The position numbers and the translations under genes are program-made. From the NCBI GenBank assembly GCA_023398815.1, contig JAEWRW010000016.1, positions 1-47,323 on the forward strand: a stretch of 47,323 nucleotides of DNA, read 5' to 3'. This DNA is from Bacillota bacterium. GTDB taxonomy: Bacteria > Bacillota > Clostridia > Christensenellales > UMGS416. The notes below the pieces were generated by a model. That model was not told where the DNA came from, ran no database searches, and saw only the letters and a program-made list of their open reading frames with translations. How positions within the stretch are numbered: the first letter of the stretch is position 1; the number at the start of each line of letters is the position of its first letter. Positions 25,604-33,454 of the stretch are shown here, piece by piece.

Positions 25604-26533
25604 TCAACCCTTCACCGCACCGATGGTAAGACCGGTGACAAAGTACCGCTGGAAGAAGGGGTAGGAGCAGGCGATGGGCAGCACCACGATGACGACCAGA
25701 GCCATGCGGGCAGCCTCCGCCGGGAGCCGGGAGGCTCCGCCCAAAGCGCTGATGTACTGGGCGTTGCGGGTCAGGAACTCCAAGTTCTGCTGGATGTTGA
25801 TGAGCACGTACTGCAACGGGTACAGGTACGTATGGTTGGACTGGATGTAGAGCATGGCCGAGAACCAGTCGTTCCAGTAGGCGAACGAGAGGAACAGACC
25901 GATGGTAGCCAGCGCTGGCAGCGAGATGGGCAGTACGATGGTGAAGAAGATGCGCATCTGCGACGCGCCGTCAATCTTGCCGCTCTCAATGATCTCATCA
26001 GGCACCGTGGTCTGGAAGAATGTTCGCAGGATGATGACGTAGAAGCTCGACACAGCGATGGGCAAGATGAGCGCCCAAATCGTGTTCTTGAGCATCAGGA
26101 ACTGGGTGTTTACAAGGTAGGAGGCCACCAGACCGCCGCCGAAGAGCATGGGGATGAAGATGAGGAACGTATAGAACTTCTTCAACCGGTAGCCCGGGCG
26201 GGAGAGCACATAGCCCATTGTCGCGTTGAGGAACAGGCCGATGACCGTGCCGATGACCGTGACGCCCACGGAGATCAGGAACGACTGGCCGATGGAATCC
26301 TTCTGCTGCCACAGATAGCGGTAAGCGTCCGTGCTCCAGGCCGAGGGGAAGAACGTGTAGCCGTTCTGCTGGATGGACGTGTCCGACGACAGCGAGATGA
26401 TGATGACGAAGGTCAGCGGGATCACACAAGCCAGGGCCAACAGAATGAAGATGACGGAAAAGATAGCGTTGGCCGGCTTGGAAACGCGATTGAACTTCGC
26501 GAGGGCATCGACTTCCTTCTTTTTCTTTGCCAT
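25604..26533 (-). CDS. carbohydrate ABC transporter permease (LplC/YtcP type)
   Basis: 309 residues from ATG at 26533 (GAGAGGAGGG upstream), six predicted membrane segments beginning IFSVIFILLALACVIPLTFVI. The EAA loop that contacts the ATPase reads ESGKIDGASQMRIFFTIVLP. The C-terminal SYPFFQRYFVTGLTIGAVKG ending is characteristic of the LplC branch of MalG-like permeases. It follows the LplB gene after 16 bases. Confidence 0.93.
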   Translation of the reverse strand: MAKKKKEVDALAKFNRVSKPANAIFSVIFILLALACVIPLTFVIIISLSSDTSIQQNGYTFFPSAWSTDAYRYLWQQKDSIGQSFLISVGVTVIGTVIGLFLNATMGYVLSRPGYRLKKFYTFLIFIPMLFGGGLVASYLVNTQFLMLKNTIWALILPIAVSSFYVIILRTFFQTTVPDEIIESGKIDGASQMRIFFTIVLPISLPALATIGLFLSFAYWNDWFSAMLYIQSNHTYLYPLQYVLINIQQNLEFLTRNAQYISALGGASRLPAEAARMALVVIVVLPIACSYPFFQRYFVTGLTIGAVKG

Positions 26534-26549
26534 ATGATGTTCCCTCCTC

Positions 26550-27518
26550 TCAGAACAGCGCGTTTTCGGGGTTGATCTTGTTGACAACGGCGTTGGCCGC
26601 CACGATGGTGATGAGGCCGAAGATCGACTGCAGGAAGCCTGCGGCGGAGGCGAAGCCAATGTTGTTGAGGCCCATCAGCGCCTTGTACACGTACACGTCG
26701 ATCGTCTGGGTCACATCCACCAGCGGGCCGGAGTTGCGCGGCACCTGGTAGAAGAGACCGAAGTCCGACGAGAAGATACGGCCCACGGCCAGGATGAACA
26801 TGATGGTGATGATGGGCGACAGCAGCGGCAGAGTGATGGACTTGACCTGCTGCCACTTGGTGGCCCCGTCAATGACCGCCGCCTCGTAGAGGCTGCCGTC
26901 GATGCCGGAGATGCTTGCTAAGTAGACAACCATGCTGTATCCCATGGTTTTCCATATATTCAGGAACACCAGTAGCACTGGCCAGTATTTCGGTTCCATG
27001 TACCATTGGATGGCTTCCTTGCCCATGCCCTCCAGCACCTTGTTGACAAAGCCCTTGTCGGAGGAGAGGAAGGAGAACAGGAAGTACCCGACGACGACCC
27101 AGGAGAGGAAGTGGGGCAGGAACATGGCCGTCTGGGTGACCTTCGCCAGCTTCTGGCTGTAGAGCTGGGAGATCAGGATGGCCAGCGTCACCGACACCAG
27201 GATGCCCGTTATGATGAACACGCCGTTGTAGAGCAGTGTGTTGCGGAACATGATGGCCGCGTCCGGCGTCTTGAACAGGAACTTGAAGTTCTTGATGCCG
27301 ACGTTGTCGCTCTGCAGGAGGCTACCGATGAAGTTAAGCCCCTTAATGGGTTTGTAACTTTTGAACGCGATGATGATACCGAACATCGGCAGGTAACAGA
27401 ACAGAAGATACCAGATGACAGTGGGCAACCCCAGCAGGGTCAGTTCCACATCGTCGAGTGAAAACTTCTTTCTATGCTTTTTGGGGGTGACCAACTTCTC
27501 GTTTACGGCCGGGTTCAT
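26550..27518 (-). CDS. carbohydrate ABC transporter permease (LplB type)
   Basis: 322 residues from ATG at 27518; the preceding in-frame TTG (27521) lies eight bases from AGGAGG and may be the true start. A basic cytoplasmic N-terminus (TPKKHRKKFSLDD) precedes six membrane segments. GLPTVIWYLLFCYLPMFGII is the first, and the EAA loop is YEAAVIDGATKWQQVKSITLP. The end VNKINPENALF is typical for LplB homologues. First gene of the importer operon. Its promoter carries a perfect TGGTCTAGACCA operator just below the -10 box. Confidence 0.93.
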   Translation of the reverse strand: MNPAVNEKLVTPKKHRKKFSLDDVELTLLGLPTVIWYLLFCYLPMFGIIIAFKSYKPIKGLNFIGSLLQSDNVGIKNFKFLFKTPDAAIMFRNTLLYNGVFIITGILVSVTLAILISQLYSQKLAKVTQTAMFLPHFLSWVVVGYFLFSFLSSDKGFVNKVLEGMGKEAIQWYMEPKYWPVLLVFLNIWKTMGYSMVVYLASISGIDGSLYEAAVIDGATKWQQVKSITLPLLSPIITIMFILAVGRIFSSDFGLFYQVPRNSGPLVDVTQTIDVYVYKALMGLNNIGFASAAGFLQSIFGLITIVAANAVVNKINPENALF

Positions 27519-27608
27519 CAAACGAAGTGCCTCCTCTCGCCTTGTGCGCCTGTGCGTCAAGTCAACGATCCGACGGGAACCGTGGGGGAGAGCGATGATT
27601 CGGAACAT

Positions 27609-27620
27609 TGGTCTAGACCA
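27609..27620. promoter_or_regulatory. dre-type operator (GntR/HutC family) of the importer operon
   Basis: Perfect palindrome TGGTCTAGACCA starting 11 bases downstream of the -10. It matches the dre consensus bound by NagR/DasR, GlcNAc-6-P-responsive repressors. Confidence 0.8.
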
Positions 27621-27630
27621 CTTCCCCAAC

Positions 27631-27658
27631 ATTATAACACGTTCTCGTCCAATATCAA
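27631..27658 (-). promoter_or_regulatory. main promoter of the sugar importer operon
   Basis: Minus strand TTGATA (27653-27658), 16-base spacer, TATAAT (27631-27636). The dre-type operator overlaps the expected transcription start. Confidence 0.75.
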
Positions 27659-27798
27659 TATAAATATATGGAGAATTTCTGATGATTTTCACAACTTCCA
27701 CCCGAGCGGAACCAACGGAACCGACGAGAACCATCCGCCGGGCCGCCGCTGCTCCCCCGCCCGCTTCGGGAGGAAAACAAAGGGACTGTTGAACCAAT

Positions 27799-27809
27799 TG
27801 TGATTCACA
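27799..27809. promoter_or_regulatory. palindrome TGTGATTCACA, regulator unknown
   Basis: Perfect 11-base dyad between the two minus-strand promoters before the importer operon. It resembles a short CRP/LacI-type site but is not a CcpA cre consensus. The site itself is seen; the role is inference. Confidence 0.35.
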
Positions 27810-27829
27810 CAGCCCCCTTGCTTGGTACC

Positions 27830-27858
27830 TATGCTACCATCCGCAGGCTCAAAAGTCA
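27830..27858 (-). promoter_or_regulatory. possible distal promoter of the importer operon
   Basis: Minus strand TTGACT (27853-27858), 17-base spacer, TAGCAT (27830-27835). It would give a leader of about 300 bases. Confidence 0.5.
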
Positions 27859-27909
27859 ATGCGACGGATCTACCGCAATAGCAGCGCACAGTTGGGCAAC
27901 CTGCCCCAA

Positions 27910-27959
27910 TGGTATAGACCACTAGACCACCAAAAACCGGCCCTTTTTCGTCTAGACCA
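27910..27959. promoter_or_regulatory. cluster of three dre-like sites
   Basis: TGGTATAGACCA (27910-27921, imperfect only at the centre), overlapping CCACTAGACCAC (27919-27930), and TCGTCTAGACCA (27948-27959). It lies between the end of namZ and the distal promoter. Together with 27609 it could support repressor looping. Confidence 0.65.
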
Positions 27960-27988
27960 TTCTCTTTGTCGATGGATGTCGGGTTTTG

Positions 27989-29128
27989 TTACATGGCATA
28001 TAACATATATTTCCTGGCGAGAAGTTCAAAGCCCTGCACGGCGGCGGCCCCGTCGGCCAGGAAGCGCTCTCCCTCAAACCCCGGTTGACGCAGGGCGTCG
28101 CTGCCGGCCAGCAGGTCAATGAAGGGACGGCCGTCGGTCTTCACCCACTCAAAGCCCGGTTGCCGGGCCACCGCAGCCACCAGCGCCAAGCCCGACCGCA
28201 CCGGCTGGAAGGCGTTGCGGTCGGTGATGTGCACCTGCACCCCGTGGCAGGGCTGCCCCGCGTGCTTGGAGAACCAAGGTTGAAAGTGCGCCGGGCGAAA
28301 CCGCACACCCGGCAACCCCAGGGCATTGAGCTCCCCGGCGAAGTCGTCGGCGTCCAGCCAAGGGGCGCCGATTAGCTCGAAGGGCCGCGCCGTCCCCCGC
28401 CCTTCCGAGAGGTTGGTGCCCTCGATGAAGCAGGTGCCGGGGTAGCAAAGGGCCGTCTCGGTGGTGGGCATGTTGGGCGAGGGCGGCACCCAGTTGAGGT
28501 CGGTGTCCTCCCACCGCAGGCTCCGCCGCCAGCCGGCGCAGGGCACCACGTGGAGGTCGCAGCCCAACCCATGCTCCCCGTTCACAAATCGCGCAAACTC
28601 CCCGATGGTCAGTCCGTAGCGGTTGGGGATGGCGAACTTGCCCACGAACGAAGCGAAGCGTTCATCCAGCAGTGTGCCCTCCACCGCCCCGCCCAGGGGG
28701 TTCACCCGATCCAGCAGCACGAGAGGGATGCCCAGCGCCGCGCAGTCGGCCATGAGGTTGGTGAGCGTATACAAATAGGTGAAGTACCGCACGCCGATGT
28801 CCTGCATGTCAAAGACCAGCACGTCCACGCCGGCAGCGGTTTCGGTGCTTAGGTGCCGGCTGCCGCCATAGAGGCTGTGCGCCGGCAAGCCCGTGCGGCT
28901 GTCCACCGCGCTGCCCACGTGGTCGCCGGCCTGGGCGTCGCCACGGATGCCGTGCTCCGGGCCGTAGAGGGCCACGAGATCGTACCGCTCCCGCAGGATA
29001 TCGGCGGTGCTCACGAGGTTCCGATCCACACCGGTGGGGTTGGTGGCCAGGCCCAGCCGCCGCCCTCGCAGCAGAGCATCGGCCTCGTCCAGGTTGTCAA
29101 TGCCGTTGCGCACTTTAATGCGTTCCAT
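27989..29128 (-). CDS. namZ: exo-beta-N-acetylmuramidase NamZ (DUF1343/GH171)
   Basis: 379 residues from ATG at 29128 (GGGAGGAGGACAACG upstream). DUF1343 family; Bacillus subtilis NamZ (YbbC) releases MurNAc from the non-reducing end of peptidoglycan fragments. Conserved blocks are LGLATNPTGVD, YGPEHGIRGD (57-64), FDMQDIGVRYFTYLYT (106-), LDRVNPLGG, FVGKFAIPNRYGLTIGEFA, SPNMPTTETALCYPGTC and LSEGRGTARPFE. No signal peptide, unlike the B. subtilis enzyme, so it should act on imported muropeptides. It overlaps the upstream hydrolase gene by 14 bases. With MurQ and the kinase it makes a MurNAc salvage route. Confidence 0.9.
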   Translation of the reverse strand: MERIKVRNGIDNLDEADALLRGRRLGLATNPTGVDRNLVSTADILRERYDLVALYGPEHGIRGDAQAGDHVGSAVDSRTGLPAHSLYGGSRHLSTETAAGVDVLVFDMQDIGVRYFTYLYTLTNLMADCAALGIPLVLLDRVNPLGGAVEGTLLDERFASFVGKFAIPNRYGLTIGEFARFVNGEHGLGCDLHVVPCAGWRRSLRWEDTDLNWVPPSPNMPTTETALCYPGTCFIEGTNLSEGRGTARPFELIGAPWLDADDFAGELNALGLPGVRFRPAHFQPWFSKHAGQPCHGVQVHITDRNAFQPVRSGLALVAAVARQPGFEWVKTDGRPFIDLLAGSDALRQPGFEGERFLADGAAAVQGFELLARKYMLYAM

Positions 29129-30182
29129 CGTTGTCCTCCTCCCGGTCAAACGCGGCCATCACCGCGTTGTGAAAGCGCCGCCGCAGGGCGAAGAACTCCT
29201 GCCGCCCCCGGCCAAAATGCACGGCGTTCGTCAGCAGCACCACCCAGCGGCCAGTATCCCTGCACACCCACAGCGACGTGCCGGTGAACCCGGTGTGGCC
29301 GAAGGAACCGGGAGAGAAGAACTCCCCACAAGAGAGCGGTCGCCCGTCATAGAGGCTGAAGCCCAGACCGCGGCTCTCGGCCTTGCCCGGCGTGTGGTTG
29401 GCCACCGCCGCCCCAAAGGCCGACCGCCCCAGAAACACGCCATCGGGGCCGCACCCGCCACATGCCAGCATGGCCGCGAAGCGAGCGCAGTCGCCCACGG
29501 TGGAGAACAGCCCCGCGTTGCCCGACACCCCGCCCAGGAACCGGGCGTTCTCGTCGTGCACCACGGCGCGCCACCAGCTGCCGGCGCCGTCCTCCTCGGT
29601 GGCCGCCACGTCGCCGTCGGCCGGGCAGTAGCCGGTGCTGGCCATGCCCAGGGGGCCGAAGACCTCCTGTCGCGCCAGCTGATCGAGCGGCGCACCGCCC
29701 ACTTGCTCCAGCACCCGGCCCAGCAGGATGTAGCCCAGGCAGCTGTACTCCACATCAGCCCCGGGGGCACGATGCAGCCCCAACCCCAGGATGTGCCCCA
29801 CGGCTTCCTCCGGCACGGCGCAAGCCGTCCACAGCGGCGTGTGGGCCGGAAGGCCGCTGCTGTGGGTCAGGAGTTCCAGCAGGGTAATGTCGGCCTTATC
29901 CGCCGGGGCCGCCAGGTATTCGCCCAGCGTATCCGCTAGGCTGATGCGCCCCTGCTCGGCAAAGCGCAGCGCCACCATGGCGGTGGCCATGGTCTTGGTG
30001 AGCGACGCCATGTCGTAGCGGGTGTGGATGGTGATGGGCACCCGCTTCGGGTGCACCGCCGAGGAGCCAGTGGCCTCGGTGTGGAGCGTCGCCGCCCCCC
30101 TGCCAATGGCCACCGCCGCCCCGGGGATGACCCCCTCCTCCACCGCCCGGCGGATGAGCGCCAGCGGTTGTGTAAACTTCAT
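29115..30182 (-). CDS. class-C beta-lactamase-family serine hydrolase (AmiE-like)
   Basis: 355 residues. Serine hydrolase motifs are SLTK (60-63, nucleophile Ser60 and Lys63), YSC (~146) in place of YSN, and HTG in FGHTGFTG near the C-terminus. ELLTHSSGLPAH is typical of the class-C/EstB branch. No signal peptide. In B. subtilis a protein of this family, AmiE (YbbE), is an N-acetylmuramyl-L-alanine amidase encoded beside namZ. The same adjacency here, with a 14-base overlap, suggests removal of stem peptides from MurNAc. Esterase or D-Ala peptidase activity is an alternative. AGGGAGGGG precedes the ATG. Confidence 0.87.
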   Translation of the reverse strand: MKFTQPLALIRRAVEEGVIPGAAVAIGRGAATLHTEATGSSAVHPKRVPITIHTRYDMASLTKTMATAMVALRFAEQGRISLADTLGEYLAAPADKADITLLELLTHSSGLPAHTPLWTACAVPEEAVGHILGLGLHRAPGADVEYSCLGYILLGRVLEQVGGAPLDQLARQEVFGPLGMASTGYCPADGDVAATEEDGAGSWWRAVVHDENARFLGGVSGNAGLFSTVGDCARFAAMLACGGCGPDGVFLGRSAFGAAVANHTPGKAESRGLGFSLYDGRPLSCGEFFSPGSFGHTGFTGTSLWVCRDTGRWVVLLTNAVHFGRGRQEFFALRRRFHNAVMAAFDREEDNDGTH

Positions 30183-30232
30183 TGGAATCCCCTCCCTTGC
30201 CGCCCACTTTCATGCGATGGGCTGCAATGTTC

Positions 30233-30264
30233 AAAAAAGGGGGAGCGAATCTGTCCGCTCCCCC
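30233..30264 (-). terminator. terminator-like hairpin at the left border of A2
   Basis: Minus strand stem GGGGGAGCG / CGCTCCCCC followed by a long T-run. Its hairpin, without the T-run, is repeated at the other border of A2 (30829-30854), as if the element had split a terminator and duplicated the stem. Confidence 0.7.
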
Positions 30265-30854
30265 GCAGGCTGTCGACAAAGTCGACAGCCCTTCGCGTCT
30301 GGCTGGTCGTGCCGTTCCGGCACTGCTCGCCCATGCAACCTGGTCGCTGTGGCACCAGCCGCGATTCAGACAGCTTGTTCTCGTGATAGCTTGGTCGCCG
30401 TTCACGCCTTACGCGCCATCCAGGCGCTAAGGCATTGCGATGCAATGCCTTCACGGCGTGACGGTTGGACATGCATCCGGCGTGTCCGATTCGCCGCACA
30501 TGTCGCCGACTCTCAGTCCCGCGTTGCGGCAGACGATTCTTTAGAATCGTTGAGAGCAACACGAGCATTGCGCAGCAATGCGATGGACCGACCGCAAATT
30601 TCAGCTCTCATGCGGGGTTCCTAGAATACGTTTCGCCCTTGGGCGGAATTTTCTTTTCTCCTCGCACTGGCCCTTCCCTTCCTCCCGCCGAATGAAGCGG
30701 TATTACCCCCACCCTGCGGCAGACGATTTGTTAAAATCGTTGAGAGCAGGGTGAGCAACACAAAGTGTTGCGATGGGGCGGGCGGTTCGTCTCCCCCTTG
30801 CCCGTTCTAGGGGTTTGTAGACACTCTGGGGGGAGCGAACCTGTCCGCTCCCCC
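30239..30854 (+). repeat. structured repeat element A2
   Basis: Sits between the PIG-L gene and the serine hydrolase gene. 30265-30600 is almost identical to A1. Both borders carry the same 26-base hairpin (one loop mismatch). Inverted ends CAGGCTGTCGACAAA (30266) and, inverted, CAGAGTGTCTACAAA (at 30827) lie inside. It contains a second, stem-swapped copy of one module: 30523-30585 and 30711-30775 share GGCAGACGATT...AATCGTTGAGAGC and CGATGG, but their closing and terminal stems differ with full compensation. No gene seen. Confidence 0.85.
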
Positions 30855-30869
30855 CCCCAGTTACAACTA

Positions 30870-31571
30870 CTAAAACTCGCTTTTCACCAACCGCTTGGTG
30901 TATTCGTCCTGGTTGAAGGCCTGGGCACGGTTCTTGCGGGCCAGCACCCCACGCACGGTCATCAGCGCCTTGTAGTACTTCTGGTACTCAAAGCTGGTGC
31001 TGTGGGAGGTGAACCAGTGGTGGTCAATGGCCTTGCACCACAGGTCGTAGCCCTCGTCGCTGACCTCCAGGTACACATAGGGCTGGAACCCTTCGGGGTC
31101 CTCCCAATTCTCCGCATAGTAGGGGCCGGCGGCAAAGTGGGGCGGCAGCGGCCGCTCGAACCCCGGCAGGGCGGCGTAGAACTGGGCGTCCCGCACGATC
31201 TGGTAGGTCGCCTCATGATCCTTGTGCATGCTGTTCTTCCAGTGGGTCAGCAGCACGTCGGGCTTGTACTGGCGGATGATGTCGCACAGGGCGAACTTGT
31301 TGGCCTCGTTGACCTCCAGCGCGCCGTCCGCGATGGGGAACACCACGGCCTCACCACCCAGGTCGCGGGCGAAGGCCTCGGCTTCCTGCTCCTTCTGCTT
31401 GCGGTAGTCCGCCACGCTCATGTGGGGCGGGTTGCCCTTCTCGCCGCCGGTTAGGGCCACAGTCACGACCTTCCAGCCCTTCAGGGCCAGGGTGGCCAGC
31501 ACGCCGCCGGTCGTCAGCTCCATGTCACCAATGTGGCCGCCAATGGCCATCACCGTCTTCTTATTTTCCAT
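30870..31571 (-). CDS. PIG-L/LmbE-family zinc deacetylase
   Basis: 233 residues. Metal motif GGHIGDMEL (His13, Asp16) stands in place of the usual AHPDD, and HWKNSMHKDHE supplies His110, His116 and His119. The family removes acetyl groups from GlcNAc-containing compounds (PIG-L, MshB, BshB). No signal peptide, so an intracellular GlcNAc- or MurNAc-derived substrate is likely given the neighbours MurQ, amino-sugar kinase and NamZ. It comes seven bases after the GNAT gene in the operon. The unusual first motif could shift its specificity. Confidence 0.87.
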   Translation of the reverse strand: MENKKTVMAIGGHIGDMELTTGGVLATLALKGWKVVTVALTGGEKGNPPHMSVADYRKQKEQEAEAFARDLGGEAVVFPIADGALEVNEANKFALCDIIRQYKPDVLLTHWKNSMHKDHEATYQIVRDAQFYAALPGFERPLPPHFAAGPYYAENWEDPEGFQPYVYLEVSDEGYDLWCKAIDHHWFTSHSTSFEYQKYYKALMTVRGVLARKNRAQAFNQDEYTKRLVKSEF

Positions 31572-31577
31572 TTTCCC

Positions 31578-32558
31578 TCATCCTTTCTGCAGGGTCTTGC
31601 GCATGCCGACCCAGGAGCGCACGATGCGGAAGCCCGCGCTCTCGTAGATGTTGCGGGCGGGGTTGCTCTCCCCGGTGAAGAGCGTCATGAACGACGCGCC
31701 GATGTCCTTGAGGCCCATGCAAAGCCCCGAGAACAGCGCCTTGCCACAGCCCCGTTGGCGGTAGGCCGAATGCACGCCGATGCCCGCGAAGTACCCGCGG
31801 CCGCTGGGCTGCACATCAATAGGCCCGGCGAAGCCGCAGACACGGTCGCCGTCGGCCACGATGGGCAGTGGCAGCGGGTTGGCTTGGGCGGCGTTGCCCA
31901 ACACGCGGTCGCGCCAGTCGTCGCTGCCCAGGTCGTCCATCAGTTCCTCCAGCCCGTGGTGCTTCTTCGGGTCATACAGGGTAATCTCGATGCCCTCGGC
32001 CGCAAGGTCCGCCATCCGCTGGGCGATGGCCGGCAGGTATTCGTACCCCGCCAAAGGCCGGTAGTAGGAGTTTTCGTAGTCCACATCGCGGTAGCCGTTG
32101 TTCTTGAGGAACAGGTACCCCGGCCCGGCCACATCCACGCCGGGGGAGTTGGGGTGGTCGTGGCCATCGGTGCCCGGCACCACCCATTCCAGCGTCACAG
32201 GGTTGAAGAAGCGTGCCTCCAGCTGGGCAAGGTTGGGTTCCACGGCGGCCACGGCGTTCTCCACCGCCCGCAGCAGGGCCGCGCCCACGCCGCGGCGGCG
32301 GCAATCGGCCGCCACCAGCACGAAGGTGACATACCCAATCGTGGCTCCGGCCCGGCGGGTGCCAAAGCCCAGGCCCACGAGACGGTCGCCTTCCAGCGCC
32401 GCCAAGGCAATCTTGGTCACGCCCTCCAGGGGCGTGAGGAACTTGTTCTCAAAATCCTGCTCGTTCAGGGGTTTGTAGGGGGTCTCAACGCCGGCGCTGG
32501 TGTTCCACAGCGCTGCGGCCTGCGCCATCCGGTCGGCCCCCAGGGGGATGATCTGCAT
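31578..32558 (-). CDS. tandem-GNAT acetyltransferase
   Basis: 326 residues from ATG at 32558 (GAAAGGAGTCTG upstream). Two GNAT folds: the N-terminal one has the acetyl-CoA loop CRRRGVGAALLRAV (~86-99), the C-terminal one YRQRGCGKALFSGL (~272-285) and ends NPARNIYESAGFRIVRSW. Acceptor unknown. A double GNAT next to a PIG-L deacetylase and amino-sugar genes suggests acetylation of an amino sugar or its breakdown product (inference). It starts four bases before the stop of the kinase gene, in the same operon. Confidence 0.88.
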   Translation of the reverse strand: MQIIPLGADRMAQAAALWNTSAGVETPYKPLNEQDFENKFLTPLEGVTKIALAALEGDRLVGLGFGTRRAGATIGYVTFVLVAADCRRRGVGAALLRAVENAVAAVEPNLAQLEARFFNPVTLEWVVPGTDGHDHPNSPGVDVAGPGYLFLKNNGYRDVDYENSYYRPLAGYEYLPAIAQRMADLAAEGIEITLYDPKKHHGLEELMDDLGSDDWRDRVLGNAAQANPLPLPIVADGDRVCGFAGPIDVQPSGRGYFAGIGVHSAYRQRGCGKALFSGLCMGLKDIGASFMTLFTGESNPARNIYESAGFRIVRSWVGMRKTLQKG

Positions 32559-32562
32559 GTCG

Positions 32563-33453
32563 TCAGACTCCTTTCCTCTGCCGGAGGGCAAAGGCCCCCC
32601 GGGTCGGTTCCAGTGGTTCGTCGTGTATCGTCGCTTGCGGGTACCCGGCCAGCAATGCCTGCCGGAAGGCCGCCCGCACGGTTTCGTTGTGTTCGAGGAT
32701 GCTGCCGCCACAGGCCACCGCCGGGGCCGCAAGGCCCAACCGGCCGGCCAGCCCCACGGCCAGCGCCGCCAGGTCTCGCCCGGCGGTTATGAGGATCCCG
32801 CGCGCCACGGGGTCACCGGCATCGGCCTGGGCCGCCACGGTGGCCGCCAGTGCCGCCAGGTCGCCCTTGGGCCGGCGGTAAGCCAGCTCCAGCAGGGGCC
32901 GCAGGCGGTCAAGGCCCGCCGCCGCCAGCAGCGCCCGGGTCAGGTCGCTCTGGGGCAGGCCATCGTCGTCGTCCTGCAGGGCCTGCCGCACAGCGTCGGC
33001 CGCAATGGCCCAGCCGCTGCCACGGTCGCCCAGCAGATGGCCCCAGCCGCCCCGACGCAGGAGGGTCCCCCCCCGCCGACCATAGGCGATGGAGCCGGTG
33101 CCGGCGATGACGACGATGCCATCGCCCAGCCCGTGGGTCGCGCAGAGCGCCAGCTGCCCGTCGTCCACCGCCAGGGTGGGCACGCCAAACTGGCTCTCCA
33201 TGAGGCTTTGCACGGCCTGGGGCGTCACCGCCGGGTCGAAGCCCGCCATGCCCACGCCGATGAACTCACAGGTGCCGGGCACGGCAGCCAGGGCCCCCGC
33301 CACGGCCTCCACGAGGTTGGCGCGCGCGGCGTCGCCGCCGGCGGTCAGGTTCCCCGGGCCGGTGGAGAAGGCCGCCAGGCGGAAGCCCTCCAAATTGTAG
33401 ACGACGGCGATGGTCTTGGTGCCGCCGGCGTCCACGCCAATTAGGTAGCGCAT
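32563..33453 (-). CDS. BadF/BadG/BcrA/BcrD-type amino-sugar kinase
   Basis: 296 residues from ATG at 33453 (GGGAGGAAATGAC upstream, one base after the murQ stop). Actin-fold sugar kinase with phosphate loop GVDAGGTKT (6-14), VDDGQLAL (97-104), GTGSIAYG (118-125) and adenosine motif VACGGSILEHNE. By family it phosphorylates GlcNAc or MurNAc at O6; MurK of Clostridium acetobutylicum does both. Beside murQ it most likely makes MurNAc-6-P, and also GlcNAc-6-P from GlcNAc released by GH18/GH130. It replaces the PTS MurP step, consistent with ABC rather than PTS uptake. Confidence 0.9.
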   Translation of the reverse strand: MRYLIGVDAGGTKTIAVVYNLEGFRLAAFSTGPGNLTAGGDAARANLVEAVAGALAAVPGTCEFIGVGMAGFDPAVTPQAVQSLMESQFGVPTLAVDDGQLALCATHGLGDGIVVIAGTGSIAYGRRGGTLLRRGGWGHLLGDRGSGWAIAADAVRQALQDDDDGLPQSDLTRALLAAAGLDRLRPLLELAYRRPKGDLAALAATVAAQADAGDPVARGILITAGRDLAALAVGLAGRLGLAAPAVACGGSILEHNETVRAAFRQALLAGYPQATIHDEPLEPTRGAFALRQRKGV

Positions 33454-33454
33454 G

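Noticed and set aside
27689..27922. 77-codon minus-strand frame upstream of the importer
   Set aside because: It covers the promoters and operators, has no ribosome site and no recognisable protein features.
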